Positions 48,447 to 56,629 of a stretch of DNA of 64,000 bases are shown here, one piece after another. How positions within the stretch are numbered: the stretch's first letter is position 1; each line of letters starts with the position of its first letter. Both the position numbers and the translations under genes were made by a program. Below the pieces are notes generated by a model. The model saw nothing but the letters and a program-made list of their open reading frames with translations. It was not told the origin of the DNA and did no database searches. This stretch comes from Advenella kashmirensis WT001 (GTDB lineage Bacteria; Pseudomonadota; Gammaproteobacteria; Burkholderiales; Burkholderiaceae_B), in contig NC_017964.1 in NCBI RefSeq assembly GCF_000219915.2, forward strand, positions 2,914,001 through 2,978,000, in the 5' to 3' direction.

Positions 48447-49322
48447 TCAATGCTGCTCGATAAAACTTTTGAGAAATTCCTGCGTGCGCGGCTCCTGAGG
48501 ATGAACCAATACCTCATCGGGTGTGCCCTGCTCGACGATTTTTCCCTTGTCAAAAAAACAAACCCGATCTGAAATCTGCTTGGCAAACTGCATTTCATGC
48601 GTCACCAGCAACATGGTCAGATCGTGCTCTTCGGCCAGCCGCTGAATCACATTGAGTACCTCGCCCACCAGCTCAGGATCCAATGACGAGGTGGGTTCGT
48701 CAAACAGCATAATGTTCGGTCGCATCGCCAGCGCGCGTGCAATGGCCACCCGCTGCTGCTGACCACCGGAGAGCTGGCTTGGAAACTTGTCGCTCTGATC
48801 GGACAGGCCTACCAGTTCAAGATACTTGTCGGCGCGCTCGTTGGCTTCTTCTTTGGACAATTTGAGCACCTGCACCGGTGCTTCGGTCACATTGCGACGT
48901 ACCGTCATATGTGGAAACAGATTGAACTGCTGAAATACCATGCCCATTTCCTTGCGCATCTCACGCAAGTGCTCTTCTGCTGCGGGCACCAGCTCACCGT
49001 TTTTCTCTTCATGCCATAACGGCCTGCCGGTCACGTAAATGACGCCATCATTGATGTTTTCAAGTGTCATCAGGATACGCAGCACCGTAGACTTACCGGA
49101 ACCGGACGGGCCAATAATGGTCACTTTTTCGCCCTTGCGCACTTCGAAATCCAGTTCGTCCAGCACAGTCACATCGCCAAATTTCTTGACGACTTTTTCA
49201 AAGCGGATAATCGGCTCGCCGGTATCCGGACGAGCGGCGGCGACATCGCCATTCGCAGCACCTTGGCCCTGCGGGTGATCCGGGGTGCTCGTTGAATTAT
49301 CATTATTCATCGGATTATTCAT
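48447..49322 (-). CDS. ehuA: Ectoine/hydroxyectoine ABC transporter ATP-binding protein
   Basis: Cytoplasmic ATPase of a polar amino acid-type importer, 291 residues. A low-complexity N-terminal tail (Asn/Asp/Gly/Ala, about 37 residues) precedes Walker A GPSGSGKST, Q-loop VFQQFNLFPHM, signature LSGGQQQR, Walker B IMLFDEPTSSLDP and the switch His in VTHEM. The ATG overlaps the ehuD stop (49319-49322). Assigned to Ehu because the binding protein of the same operon matches EhuB. Confidence 0.9.
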   Translation of the reverse strand: MNNPMNNDNSTSTPDHPQGQGAANGDVAAARPDTGEPIIRFEKVVKKFGDVTVLDELDFEVRKGEKVTIIGPSGSGKSTVLRILMTLENINDGVIYVTGRPLWHEEKNGELVPAAEEHLREMRKEMGMVFQQFNLFPHMTVRRNVTEAPVQVLKLSKEEANERADKYLELVGLSDQSDKFPSQLSGGQQQRVAIARALAMRPNIMLFDEPTSSLDPELVGEVLNVIQRLAEEHDLTMLLVTHEMQFAKQISDRVCFFDKGKIVEQGTPDEVLVHPQEPRTQEFLKSFIEQH

Positions 49323-50011
49323 CGTAAAGGTATTCCTCGTTTGGGCAGGTGGGTATCCAGATATCGCACCCCGTAGGACGCGACGATCGTCAGGATCAGG
49401 TAAATGATTCCCACCATGGATAGCGGTATCAGATAATTGAAGGTACGATCACCTATGATTTTTGCAACATTGAGCATTTCCAGCACAGTAACGACTGACA
49501 GTACCGGCACATCTTTCATGATGGATACCAGATAGTTCCCCATCGCCGGGATAATGCGCGGGATGGCCTGCGGCAGAATGATAAAACCGAAAGTGCGCAC
49601 CGGCGCAAGGTCCAATGCCCGGGAGGCCTCGGTCTGTCCGCGCGGGATGGATTCGATGCCTGCCCTGTAGACCTCTGACAGGTAAGCGCTGTACTGCACG
49701 CCCAATGCCAGCGCCCCTGTCAGAAAAGCGGGCAGGACAATGCCATGCTCGGGCAATACATAATAAAGAAAGAAAAGCTGGACCAGCAATGGCGTATCGC
49801 GGATAAATTCAGTGATGAATTTTGCAGGCCACGAAATGATGGCCAGCCGGGCACTTTTGAGACCGGCCAGAATCAGGCCCAGCACCATGGCCACAAGAAA
49901 GCCCAGCACGGTGGCCTGCAGCGTGACCACCAGACCTTTGAGCAATATCGGAAAAATCGAAACAGCAAACGACCAATTGCTGCTGGTGTCCCATTCAATA
50001 CCAAAAAGCAT
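49319..50011 (-). CDS. ehuD: Ectoine/hydroxyectoine ABC transporter permease
   Basis: Inner-membrane permease of the HisM type, 230 residues, about five helices. FIRDTPLLVQLFFLYYVL and the EAA loop EASRALDLAPVRTFGFIILPQA are clear. The start at 50011 lies next to the ehuC stop, with 3-base spacing. Works with EhuC as the transmembrane pair. Confidence 0.9.
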   Translation of the reverse strand: MLFGIEWDTSSNWSFAVSIFPILLKGLVVTLQATVLGFLVAMVLGLILAGLKSARLAIISWPAKFITEFIRDTPLLVQLFFLYYVLPEHGIVLPAFLTGALALGVQYSAYLSEVYRAGIESIPRGQTEASRALDLAPVRTFGFIILPQAIPRIIPAMGNYLVSIMKDVPVLSVVTVLEMLNVAKIIGDRTFNYLIPLSMVGIIYLILTIVASYGVRYLDTHLPKRGIPLR

Positions 50012-50013
50012 GT

Positions 50014-50683
50014 TCAGGCCCTCCCCGCGCGCCAGCGCCCGACAGAGCGCTCCAGCAGTTTCATGATTCCGGTCAGAATCAGCGCCATACCGAAATACAT
50101 AAAGAGCAAAATGGTGTACACCGTTGTGCTGTCTTGTGTGTAATTGCGGATCTGTTCAGCACGAAACGCCATATCGCCCAGGCTGATCAACGATACCAAT
50201 GCGGTATCTTTAAGATTTTGCACCGCCAGGTTACCAAAGCTGGGCATCATTTCCGGAATGGCCTGCGGCAGGCAAATAAACCGTAATGTCTGGCGCGGCG
50301 TAAAGTCCAGCGCTTGGCCGCCTCAAATTGCGAACGTGGCACTGCCTGCAGGCGCCCCGTACGACCTCGGCGCCATAGGCGCCGATATTGAATCCCAGGG
50401 CCAGCGTTCCGGCAACCAGCGGCGCCATACGAAAGTCCAGGCCCAGCGCCTGTCCCAGTAGCGGCAGCGCAAAGAACAGCCAGAACAGTTGTACCAGCAG
50501 GGATGTTCCGCGAAAAATTTCGACAAAGCAGATAGAGAATCCGCGATAAAACCAGTTGCTTGAAAGCTTGCCGATACCGAACACAAACGCGGTGATCGCA
50601 CCCAGTATGGTCGAATAGACTGTCAACTGAACGGTCACCCACGCCCCCTGCAACAGGGGCGTCAGATATATATTCCAATCCAT
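50014..50683 (-). CDS. ehuC: Ectoine/hydroxyectoine ABC transporter permease, two frame breaks
   Basis: Second permease of the importer, about 223 residues after repair. FVEIFRGTSLLVQLFWLFF and the EAA loop (SQFEAAKALDFTPRQTLRF) are visible. Breaks lie at GG 50351-50352 and near 50313, both mended by one base, giving VVRGALQAVPRSQFEAAKAL. The C-terminal part (QNLKDTALVSLISLGDMAF) is in the first frame again. Confidence 0.9.
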
Positions 50684-50858
50684 CGGTCGCCTTTTGTTTT
50701 ATGGAAATGAGATGAAGGATGCAAGCGGCAGCCTGCACGAGCCGGTGAGTTTGAACGTGGCTGGTGTCGCCACATCAGGGTGGTCTGCAATCGCCTCGCA
50801 GACCCATGTGCACACGCCATACGGCTAGCGCATAACCCGCAATAAAACTACATCCTGA

Positions 50859-51722
50859 TTACTTGGCAGCGCAAAGCTGTTCTGTCGTCTGCTTGGTAGA
50901 CTCTTCCAGATCATGCTCGGTAAAGCCATAGGTAGTGAGAATCTTTTTCCACTCTGGTGTTTTCTTGAACTTGGCCAGCTCTTCGTTGACTGCTTTACGC
51001 AGATCATCGGAGTCCTGATCAAAGGTGAAACCACCCCAGCTGCGGGCTGGTTTGCCATCAATCACCGGATCCTCAAACTTTCCTGCCGGCTCAACCTTAT
51101 CACTCTTCTCGGCCAGTTCACTGACCGTCAGGCTGGTCGCGGCGTAGGCCGCAGCGCGCCCGGTAGACACAGTCGAAATCGCGTCTGCATTATTGGAGAT
51201 GGTCACCATGCGGCTGTCGTCAACACCGAGTTTTTGCAGCATCTCGAGCTGGTCAGCACCCGCCATGATGGCGATTTTCTTGTCTGACTTGCTGAAGTCT
51301 TCGTATTTGTGCAGATTGTCCGGGTTGCCTTTGGCTACCAGCAGGCCTTCACCATAGGAGCTGTTAGGCTCAGAAAAAGCTACCTGCTGACAACGCTGAG
51401 GCAGGATAGCCATCTCTGCTGCGACCATGTCGAACTGATCGGCCTTCAGGCCTGGAATCAGTGAGCTGAACCCCGTGGTGACCCATTTGATTTCCTTGAT
51501 GCCCAGCTGTTCCATAATATGCTTGGCCACTTCCGGTCCGGCGCCTTTTGCCTCACCAGTTGGGTCGACAAAACCATAAGGTATTTCATTGGCAACTGCA
51601 ATCCGCACCACGCCTTTGTCTTTAATTTCCTGCAACGTGGCAGCCGAAGCCACTGTACCAAAAGCCGCAGCGGTTGCTACAGCGAGAGCCAGCAGGGTTC
51701 GAGTTTTGAGCATTCTATTCAT
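50859..51722 (-). CDS. ehuB: Ectoine/hydroxyectoine ABC transporter substrate-binding protein
   Basis: Periplasmic binding protein of 287 residues, first gene of the ehuBCDA operon. AAGGGGAG precedes the ATG at 51722. Signal peptide LLALAVATAAAFGTVASA, then VRIAVANEIPYGFVDPTGEA, DMVAAEMAILPQRCQQVAFS and RSWGGFTFDQDSDD, which match EhuB proteins closely as I know them. Imports ectoine/5-hydroxyectoine as nutrient or compatible solute. The catabolic eut/doe genes are not in the window. Confidence 0.9.
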   Translation of the reverse strand: MNRMLKTRTLLALAVATAAAFGTVASAATLQEIKDKGVVRIAVANEIPYGFVDPTGEAKGAGPEVAKHIMEQLGIKEIKWVTTGFSSLIPGLKADQFDMVAAEMAILPQRCQQVAFSEPNSSYGEGLLVAKGNPDNLHKYEDFSKSDKKIAIMAGADQLEMLQKLGVDDSRMVTISNNADAISTVSTGRAAAYAATSLTVSELAEKSDKVEPAGKFEDPVIDGKPARSWGGFTFDQDSDDLRKAVNEELAKFKKTPEWKKILTTYGFTEHDLEESTKQTTEQLCAAK

Positions 51723-51757
51723 CGTTCTACTCCCCTTGAAGTTGATTTATCCTGAAG

Positions 51758-51786
51758 TTTTTATCTGGAGTTTATCCAGATAAAAA
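51758..51786. promoter_or_regulatory. Inverted repeat 1 upstream of ehuB
   Basis: TTTTTATCTGGA and TCCAGATAAAAA form a perfect 12-bp stem with a 5-base loop, 36 bases from the ehuB start. Could be an operator for an ectoine-responsive regulator or a leader hairpin. Confidence 0.6.
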
Positions 51787-51788
51787 TT

Positions 51789-51812
51789 GCATTTGAAATA
51801 ACTTTCAAATGC
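51789..51812. promoter_or_regulatory. Inverted repeat 2 upstream of ehuB
   Basis: GCATTTGAAA and TTTCAAATGC form a perfect 10-bp stem with a 4-base loop, two bases beyond repeat 1. Confidence 0.6.
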
Positions 51813-52004
51813 AGAATGCAGCACACTTTCATGCATAAAATTCATCACATGACGAGTGTGTTTTCTGCGCTAGCGGTTATCGCTTCAGCTATAGAAGTAA
51901 CATAGATAAATGGTACAGCACAACCGCAATAGATTAATTTTGATATATTCGTTACATCCGAAAAGGCGTCATTTAGATGAAATATATACATGGAAAACCC
52001 TAGG

Positions 52005-52024
52005 TTTATTTCAATTGAAATAAA
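52005..52024. promoter_or_regulatory. 20-bp perfect palindrome in the AT-rich region
   Basis: TTTATTTCAATTGAAATAAA reads the same on both strands. It is followed by more AT-rich sequence. Role unknown; operator or curved DNA are possible. Confidence 0.5.
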
Positions 52025-52571
52025 TTTTATTAATCAATAACCTAATGTCATGCAGTTTTATAATCGCCGTAATAAGAGTGGATACTTGTCCATCAGCTAC
52101 AGGTCTGGATCGATTACTACGGCCATGTTCAAATCACCCGAAAAGTGTTTTGCACAAGGTCAAAAATTCAACAAATAATTGCTTTATTCAGATTTAATGA
52201 AAGTTTTTTGCACGACATAAAATAGAAATTCATTCATACAAAAAGTTACAGCCATATCAGGCATGCAGCGTTCCCATTGTCGCCTGGAAAATAGAAATAC
52301 CAGCTCTTAATATGCCATCAGTTTTCTTGCGAAAAATGCAAGCCATCCATCAATATTTCATATGCGAATGGGGGGCTGTGGTGAGATTGGTTACCCATGT
52401 GGGTGAGTCTTAATATTATCGAATTACACCCATTTAATTGCCCAAAGCGCCTGCTACGCGGACTGCCTTGCTGTTGCGAGCAATAACACCCTGTCATTTC
52501 GTATCGTACGGTAGTAGGCAATAAAGGCAAGACCAGCAATCTTAGTTTGTACTGGCCCCTGCGGTTGCTAC

Positions 52572-53480
52572 CTACTGCCAGGTTTTAAGCAATTGCCTGA
52601 GCGTGTCAAGCGCCTGTGGATTCATGGGCCACGCAGAAGGTGGTCGGGTTGCACCGCAATTGTGACCTTGAAGTTGTAATGCAGTCTTCACAACCGTCAC
52701 ATTGGCGCCATTATTTTCTTCTGCCCGCAATTGTTCAAAGGGTAGCATTTGCGCGATCAGCTGATTTGCCGCAGTGTAGTCGCCCTTCTCAAGTGCATTA
52801 TGGATTGCAGCACTGTGGCCAGGGGCCACGTTTATCAGTCCTGAAGTAAACCCGCGGGCGCCTACCGCATAAAACGGCGGCGCCCAGGTTTCGGCCAGGC
52901 CACCTACCCACGCTATATCCAGATGCCGCGTGCGGGCAATTGCATCGGCCAGCACAAGAGGCGTTGGCGATGCCCATTTGACGCCAACCACAGAATCAAC
53001 ACTGCAAAGCGCTTCTATGGACGCCATGCCGATTGCCTCATTACGCAAATACAGCACCAGCGGCAGACCCTGCGCCGCTTCTTCGATACGACGTACGTAG
53101 GCAAGTATGCCTCGTGGCGATACGAAGGGATCCGGCGGCTGGTGAATCATCAGCGCATCAGCGCCGGCCTCCCGGGAAGCGGCCGCAAGGTCACAGGCCT
53201 CCTCAATGCCACGCCCCACCCCGCCAAGCAACGGAATCCGCCCACGTATCTGGTCCGCCACGGCTGCCACCATGGCCTGGCTTTCCCCGTAGCGCAAGCT
53301 GTAGTACTCACTGGTATTACCATTTGCCACCAGTATGTGTATGCCTGCTTCGATTGCATTATCGATAATGGGCTGCAGTCGTGCCGGTTCAATCTTGCCG
53401 TGATCATCAAAGGGGGTGACCAGAATGCCTGAAATACCATCAAGCGCAGCCCGCACCTGCGCCCGGTCGAAAGTTGCCAT
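52572..53480 (-). CDS. DapA/KDG-dehydratase family aldolase-lyase
   Basis: Class I Schiff-base lyase of 302 residues (DHDPS superfamily). The GNTSEYYSL segment replaces the GTTGE loop of true DapA and resembles 5-dehydro-4-deoxyglucarate dehydratases; the Schiff-base Lys is in SVVGVKWASP and the catalytic Tyr in LVLYLRN. It is the last gene of the minus-strand run Bug-enolase-DapA-like, so it probably acts on the 2-keto-3-deoxy acid formed by the enolase-family enzyme. Not the lysine-pathway DapA, which is at 61657. Confidence 0.87.
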   Translation of the reverse strand: MATFDRAQVRAALDGISGILVTPFDDHGKIEPARLQPIIDNAIEAGIHILVANGNTSEYYSLRYGESQAMVAAVADQIRGRIPLLGGVGRGIEEACDLAAASREAGADALMIHQPPDPFVSPRGILAYVRRIEEAAQGLPLVLYLRNEAIGMASIEALCSVDSVVGVKWASPTPLVLADAIARTRHLDIAWVGGLAETWAPPFYAVGARGFTSGLINVAPGHSAAIHNALEKGDYTAANQLIAQMLPFEQLRAEENNGANVTVVKTALQLQGHNCGATRPPSAWPMNPQALDTLRQLLKTWQ

Positions 53481-53513
53481 ATCCGTCTCCAGAATAAAAT
53501 TTGTTGTAAATCG

Positions 53514-54717
53514 TTAAACAGGCAATGCGCTGCGACGAAAACAGGCCAGCGCATCGCTCTTGACTGTGGGCGCCAGTGCCGTTCCCAGACCCGGGGCATC
53601 GGGACGCGACAAGAATCCTTTATCCAGAACCGGCAGCTCGGTAACCAGGTCTTTATAAAAGGTATGAAGAAACGCACGCACCACTTCCTGAAAAATTGCA
53701 TTGGGCGATGCCAGGGCCAGGTGCAGAGAAGCCCACAGCACTACTGGCCCGGTACAGTCGTGCGGCGCGATCGGCTTTTGATATGCATCAGCAAGGCTGG
53801 CAATTTTCCTGCCTTCGCTGATACCACCACACCAGGACAGATCAAGCATCACAATATCCAGTGCATGTTCCGCCAGCAAATCGCGAAAGGTACTCTGAGA
53901 GGCCAGGGTTTCGCTGCCGCATACAGGGATCTGCGCAAGTCTGCGGTAGTCTGCCAGCAGTCCGGGACTATCCATCTTTATTGGATCCTCTGCCCAGAAG
54001 GGTCGAAATTGCTTGAGTTCCCGGGCGATGGCCAGTGCGCAAGTGACATTCCACATCGAATGAAATTCACACATGATTTCAATTTCGTCACCAACGGCCA
54101 ACCTGATTTTCTCAAATACCTCCAGGCCTTGCCGCATTTGCCGGGCACTGACATACTGACACCGGTTTCCATGGCGGCGCCATCGAATGGCCATATTTTC
54201 ATGGCACCAAAGCCTCATCAATCAGGCTAAGTGCCAGCTGCGCCGGGTCTTCGATAAAGGCAATCTGATCGTCATAACGACCACGGATTTTTTCTGCCCC
54301 GGGCTGAATCAGCCGACGTTGAATACTTTTACTATTGTAGTCAACACCGGCGCAGGTATTGTAGGCACGCATGCGTTCATGACAAGCGCCACCCAGCAAT
54401 TGGTACACGGGCTGGCCGGTAATCTTGCCGAAGATATCCCACAGGGCGATATCGATAGCCGACGCAGCACGGCTCTCTACGCCACTGCCATTGAAACCCA
54501 GATAGCCACGAAAAAGCACCTTGTGCAGGCGCTCAATGTCCAGCGGATTTTCTCCCAGAATCAATGGCGCCGCCATGGAATGTAGATAGGTTTCCACCGC
54601 CTCGGCGCCGCGAAAGGTTTCACCCAGCCCGACGATACCCTCATCTGTTTCTATTTCAACCCAGATCAAATTAGGCTGGGATTTCAGTCTTATGGTTTCA
54701 ATACCTGTAATACGCAT
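53514..54717 (-). CDS. Enolase superfamily (mandelate racemase/muconate lactonizing) acid-sugar dehydratase, two frame breaks
   Basis: Magnesium enzyme, about 401 residues after repair, probably dehydrating an acid sugar. The N-terminal capping domain opens MRITGIETIRLKSQPNL; Lys in AMKIWPFDGAA, metal ligands in IMCEFHSMWN, FWAEDPI and VCGSETLAS, and a late His in PIAPHDCTGP. Breaks lie at CC 54213-54214 (repair gives LSLIDEGFGAMKIWPF) and about 54160. Start at 54717, directly after the Bug stop, so coupled. The substrate is likely a hexonate or aldarate given the DapA-like partner. Confidence 0.88.
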
Positions 54718-54722
54718 GTTTT

Positions 54723-55689
54723 TTACTCTGTGGAAATACGTTGGGCGCGGATCAATTCGGCCCATTTATCATGTTCGGACTTGATGTGCCTGGCCAGTAC
54801 AGACGGCGCACCACCAATGGCTCCGATGCCCGATTGATTCAGTTTGCTGATGACAGCAGGATCCTTGAGGGCGTGATTGAACGCCGCATTCAATCTTTGA
54901 ATCACCGGTGCCGGTGTCCCTGCAGGCGCCCGATAGCAAACCAGGGCTCGATGACGAATCCTTTATAGCCCAGCTCCTCCATGGTTTGCACATTGGGCAA
55001 ATTGGCCGAGCGGGTGCGCCCCGTTACGGCAAGCGCATTGACTTTTCCCGATTTGATAAAGGGAAGAATCGACGGTTCATTATCAAAGAAAACGTCTATT
55101 TGTCCGCCGATCAAATCGGTAATTGCGGGACCAGATCCTTTGTATGGCACATGCAATAGAGAGATGCCAGCCATTTTCTTGAGCAGTTCGCCCGCCAGGT
55201 GATTGGATGCCCCTACGCCGGAAGAGCCATAGCTGATATCGCCCGTTTTCGCTTTGCCGATCAGCGTCTGCAGGCTATCGATGCCTGTCTTGGGTCCGGT
55301 AACAAATGCATTAATGGACGAACCCAGCAATATGACCGGCGCGATGTCTTTGAACAGATCAAAGCCGGATTGGCATACAGACTGGCGTTAACCGAACAGT
55401 TGCCAATACTGCATAAAAAAATGGTGTAGCCGTCGGCGGGTGCTTTGACGGCGGCAACAGTACCGATATTGCCGGTTGCGCCCGGACGATTGTCTATAAC
55501 GATCGGCTGCTGCAGATCCTCTGCGGCAGCACCGGCTACCAGACGGGAAACAAGATCGCCAGAGCCCCCGGGCGGGACCGGAACAATCATGCGAATCGGC
55601 TTGGAGGGAAACGGCTGCGCGCCGGCCAGGCCCGGGTTGAACAACGCCCCGGCCAGCGCCAGCAAGAGCATGGTCATTGGTTTTTTCAT
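54723..55689 (-). CDS. Bug-type substrate-binding protein, two frame breaks
   Basis: Periplasmic receptor, about 322 residues after repair, first gene of the sugar-acid operon. AAGGAG precedes the ATG at 55689. Signal peptide MLLLALAGALFNPGLAGAQP, then FPSKPIRMIVPVPPGGSGD, VIDNRPGATGNIGTVAA and LHVPYKGSGPAITDLIGG. Breaks lie near 55363-55367 (repair gives DLFKDIAPVILLGS) and CCC 54929-54931 (repair gives GAPAGTPAPVIQRLN). Likely binds the acid sugar used by the downstream enzymes. Confidence 0.9.
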
Positions 55690-55731
55690 GCAATGTCTCC
55701 TTGATGCGAACATAAATGGCGTTGTTCGCTA

Positions 55732-55760
55732 TTGTGATTCGTTAGATATTTGTGATTCGT
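55732..55760. promoter_or_regulatory. Direct repeat in the Bug/gntR divergent promoter
   Basis: TTGTGATTCGT occurs twice (55732-55742 and 55750-55760) with an 18-base period between the Bug gene and the gntR gene. An AT-rich ATTATATAAT palindrome follows about 35 bases on. Probable regulator-binding zone. Confidence 0.5.
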
Positions 55761-55862
55761 AGCTATTTTTATTTTTAAAAATACAATCATATAATCATTA
55801 TATAATTGATGTCAATCGTTCAGTCGCATGTGAACCGCTTCGTTACAGGTATACTTGTCGCC

Positions 55863-56552
55863 ATGTCTTCATCCCAGTTACGAAACTTCCATCAACAAAT
55901 AGTCGATGCTTTAGGTAGCAGTATTGTTGCCGGGCATTTTGCCGAAGGCATCCAGCTTCCCACCGAACCGGAATTGGCCAACACGTATGGCGCCAGCCGC
56001 CTTATTATCAGAGAGGCGATGAAAAGCCTGGCGGCCAAAGGCCTGGTATCCATCCGGCCACGCACCGGCACACATGTGCTGCCACGCAGCAAATGGAATC
56101 TTTTCGATCCATCTGTGCTGGACTGGTACGCAAGATTGCCGCCAGACAAAAAACTGATGGCTGACCTGATGGAACTGAGACAGGCCAAGGAGCCACAGGC
56201 GGCACATCTGGCCGCTTTGCGAGCCGAACAAACAGATATTGAGACATTGCAGCTGGCATACCAGGCAATGTCTTGCGCAAATAATCGTGCGGACTATATC
56301 GAAGCCGATTTACGCTTTCACGGCGCAGTCGTTCACGCCAGCGGCAACGTGTTCTTCAGGCAACTGGAAATGGCGTTATCTGCAGTCTGGACCATGAGTT
56401 TTCGCGCCTCCAGCGACCAGTGGGGTCCAGACCCCCAGGCACTGGCGCTGCATAAGACACTGCTGGATGCCATCGGCGCCCACGACCCCACGGCCGCGGA
56501 AAATGCAGTGCTGGCACTGATCGACAGAGCGGTAATGCGGATTGGCGAATGA
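55863..56552 (+). CDS. GntR family regulator, FadR/FCD subfamily
   Basis: Transcription factor of about 229 residues from the ATG at 55863 (MSSSQLRNFHQQ); an upstream in-frame ATG at 55806 or 55809 is less likely because that stretch is not HTH-like. HTH: IQLPTEPELANTYGASRLIIREAMKSL, quoted in part as ELANTYGASRLIIREAMKSL. FCD domain: EADLRFHGAVVHASGNVFF. Divergent from the Bug-enolase-DapA-like operon and very probably its regulator. Confidence 0.9.
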   Translation: MSSSQLRNFHQQIVDALGSSIVAGHFAEGIQLPTEPELANTYGASRLIIREAMKSLAAKGLVSIRPRTGTHVLPRSKWNLFDPSVLDWYARLPPDKKLMADLMELRQAKEPQAAHLAALRAEQTDIETLQLAYQAMSCANNRADYIEADLRFHGAVVHASGNVFFRQLEMALSAVWTMSFRASSDQWGPDPQALALHKTLLDAIGAHDPTAAENAVLALIDRAVMRIGE

Positions 56553-56629
56553 CTCGTCGCCCAACGGCGCCCTGGATAATCGTAAAATAGCCGATTGAAC
56601 GCCAGAATACTTTAGACAACCTATCACTC

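Larger units (their letters stand above)
51723..52571. other. Long AT-rich intergenic region upstream of ehuB, with stacked palindromes
   Basis: 849 bases without a supported gene and clearly more AT-rich than the flanks. It contains two inverted repeats close to ehuB (51758-51786 and 51789-51812) and a 20-bp perfect palindrome at 52005-52024. Short frames on both strands, including one at 52318-52539, have no family resemblance. Confidence 0.55.

Noticed and set aside
48122..48598. 158-codon minus-strand frame between pncA and ehuA
   Set aside because: It overlaps both real genes and matches nothing known; part reads protein-like by chance.
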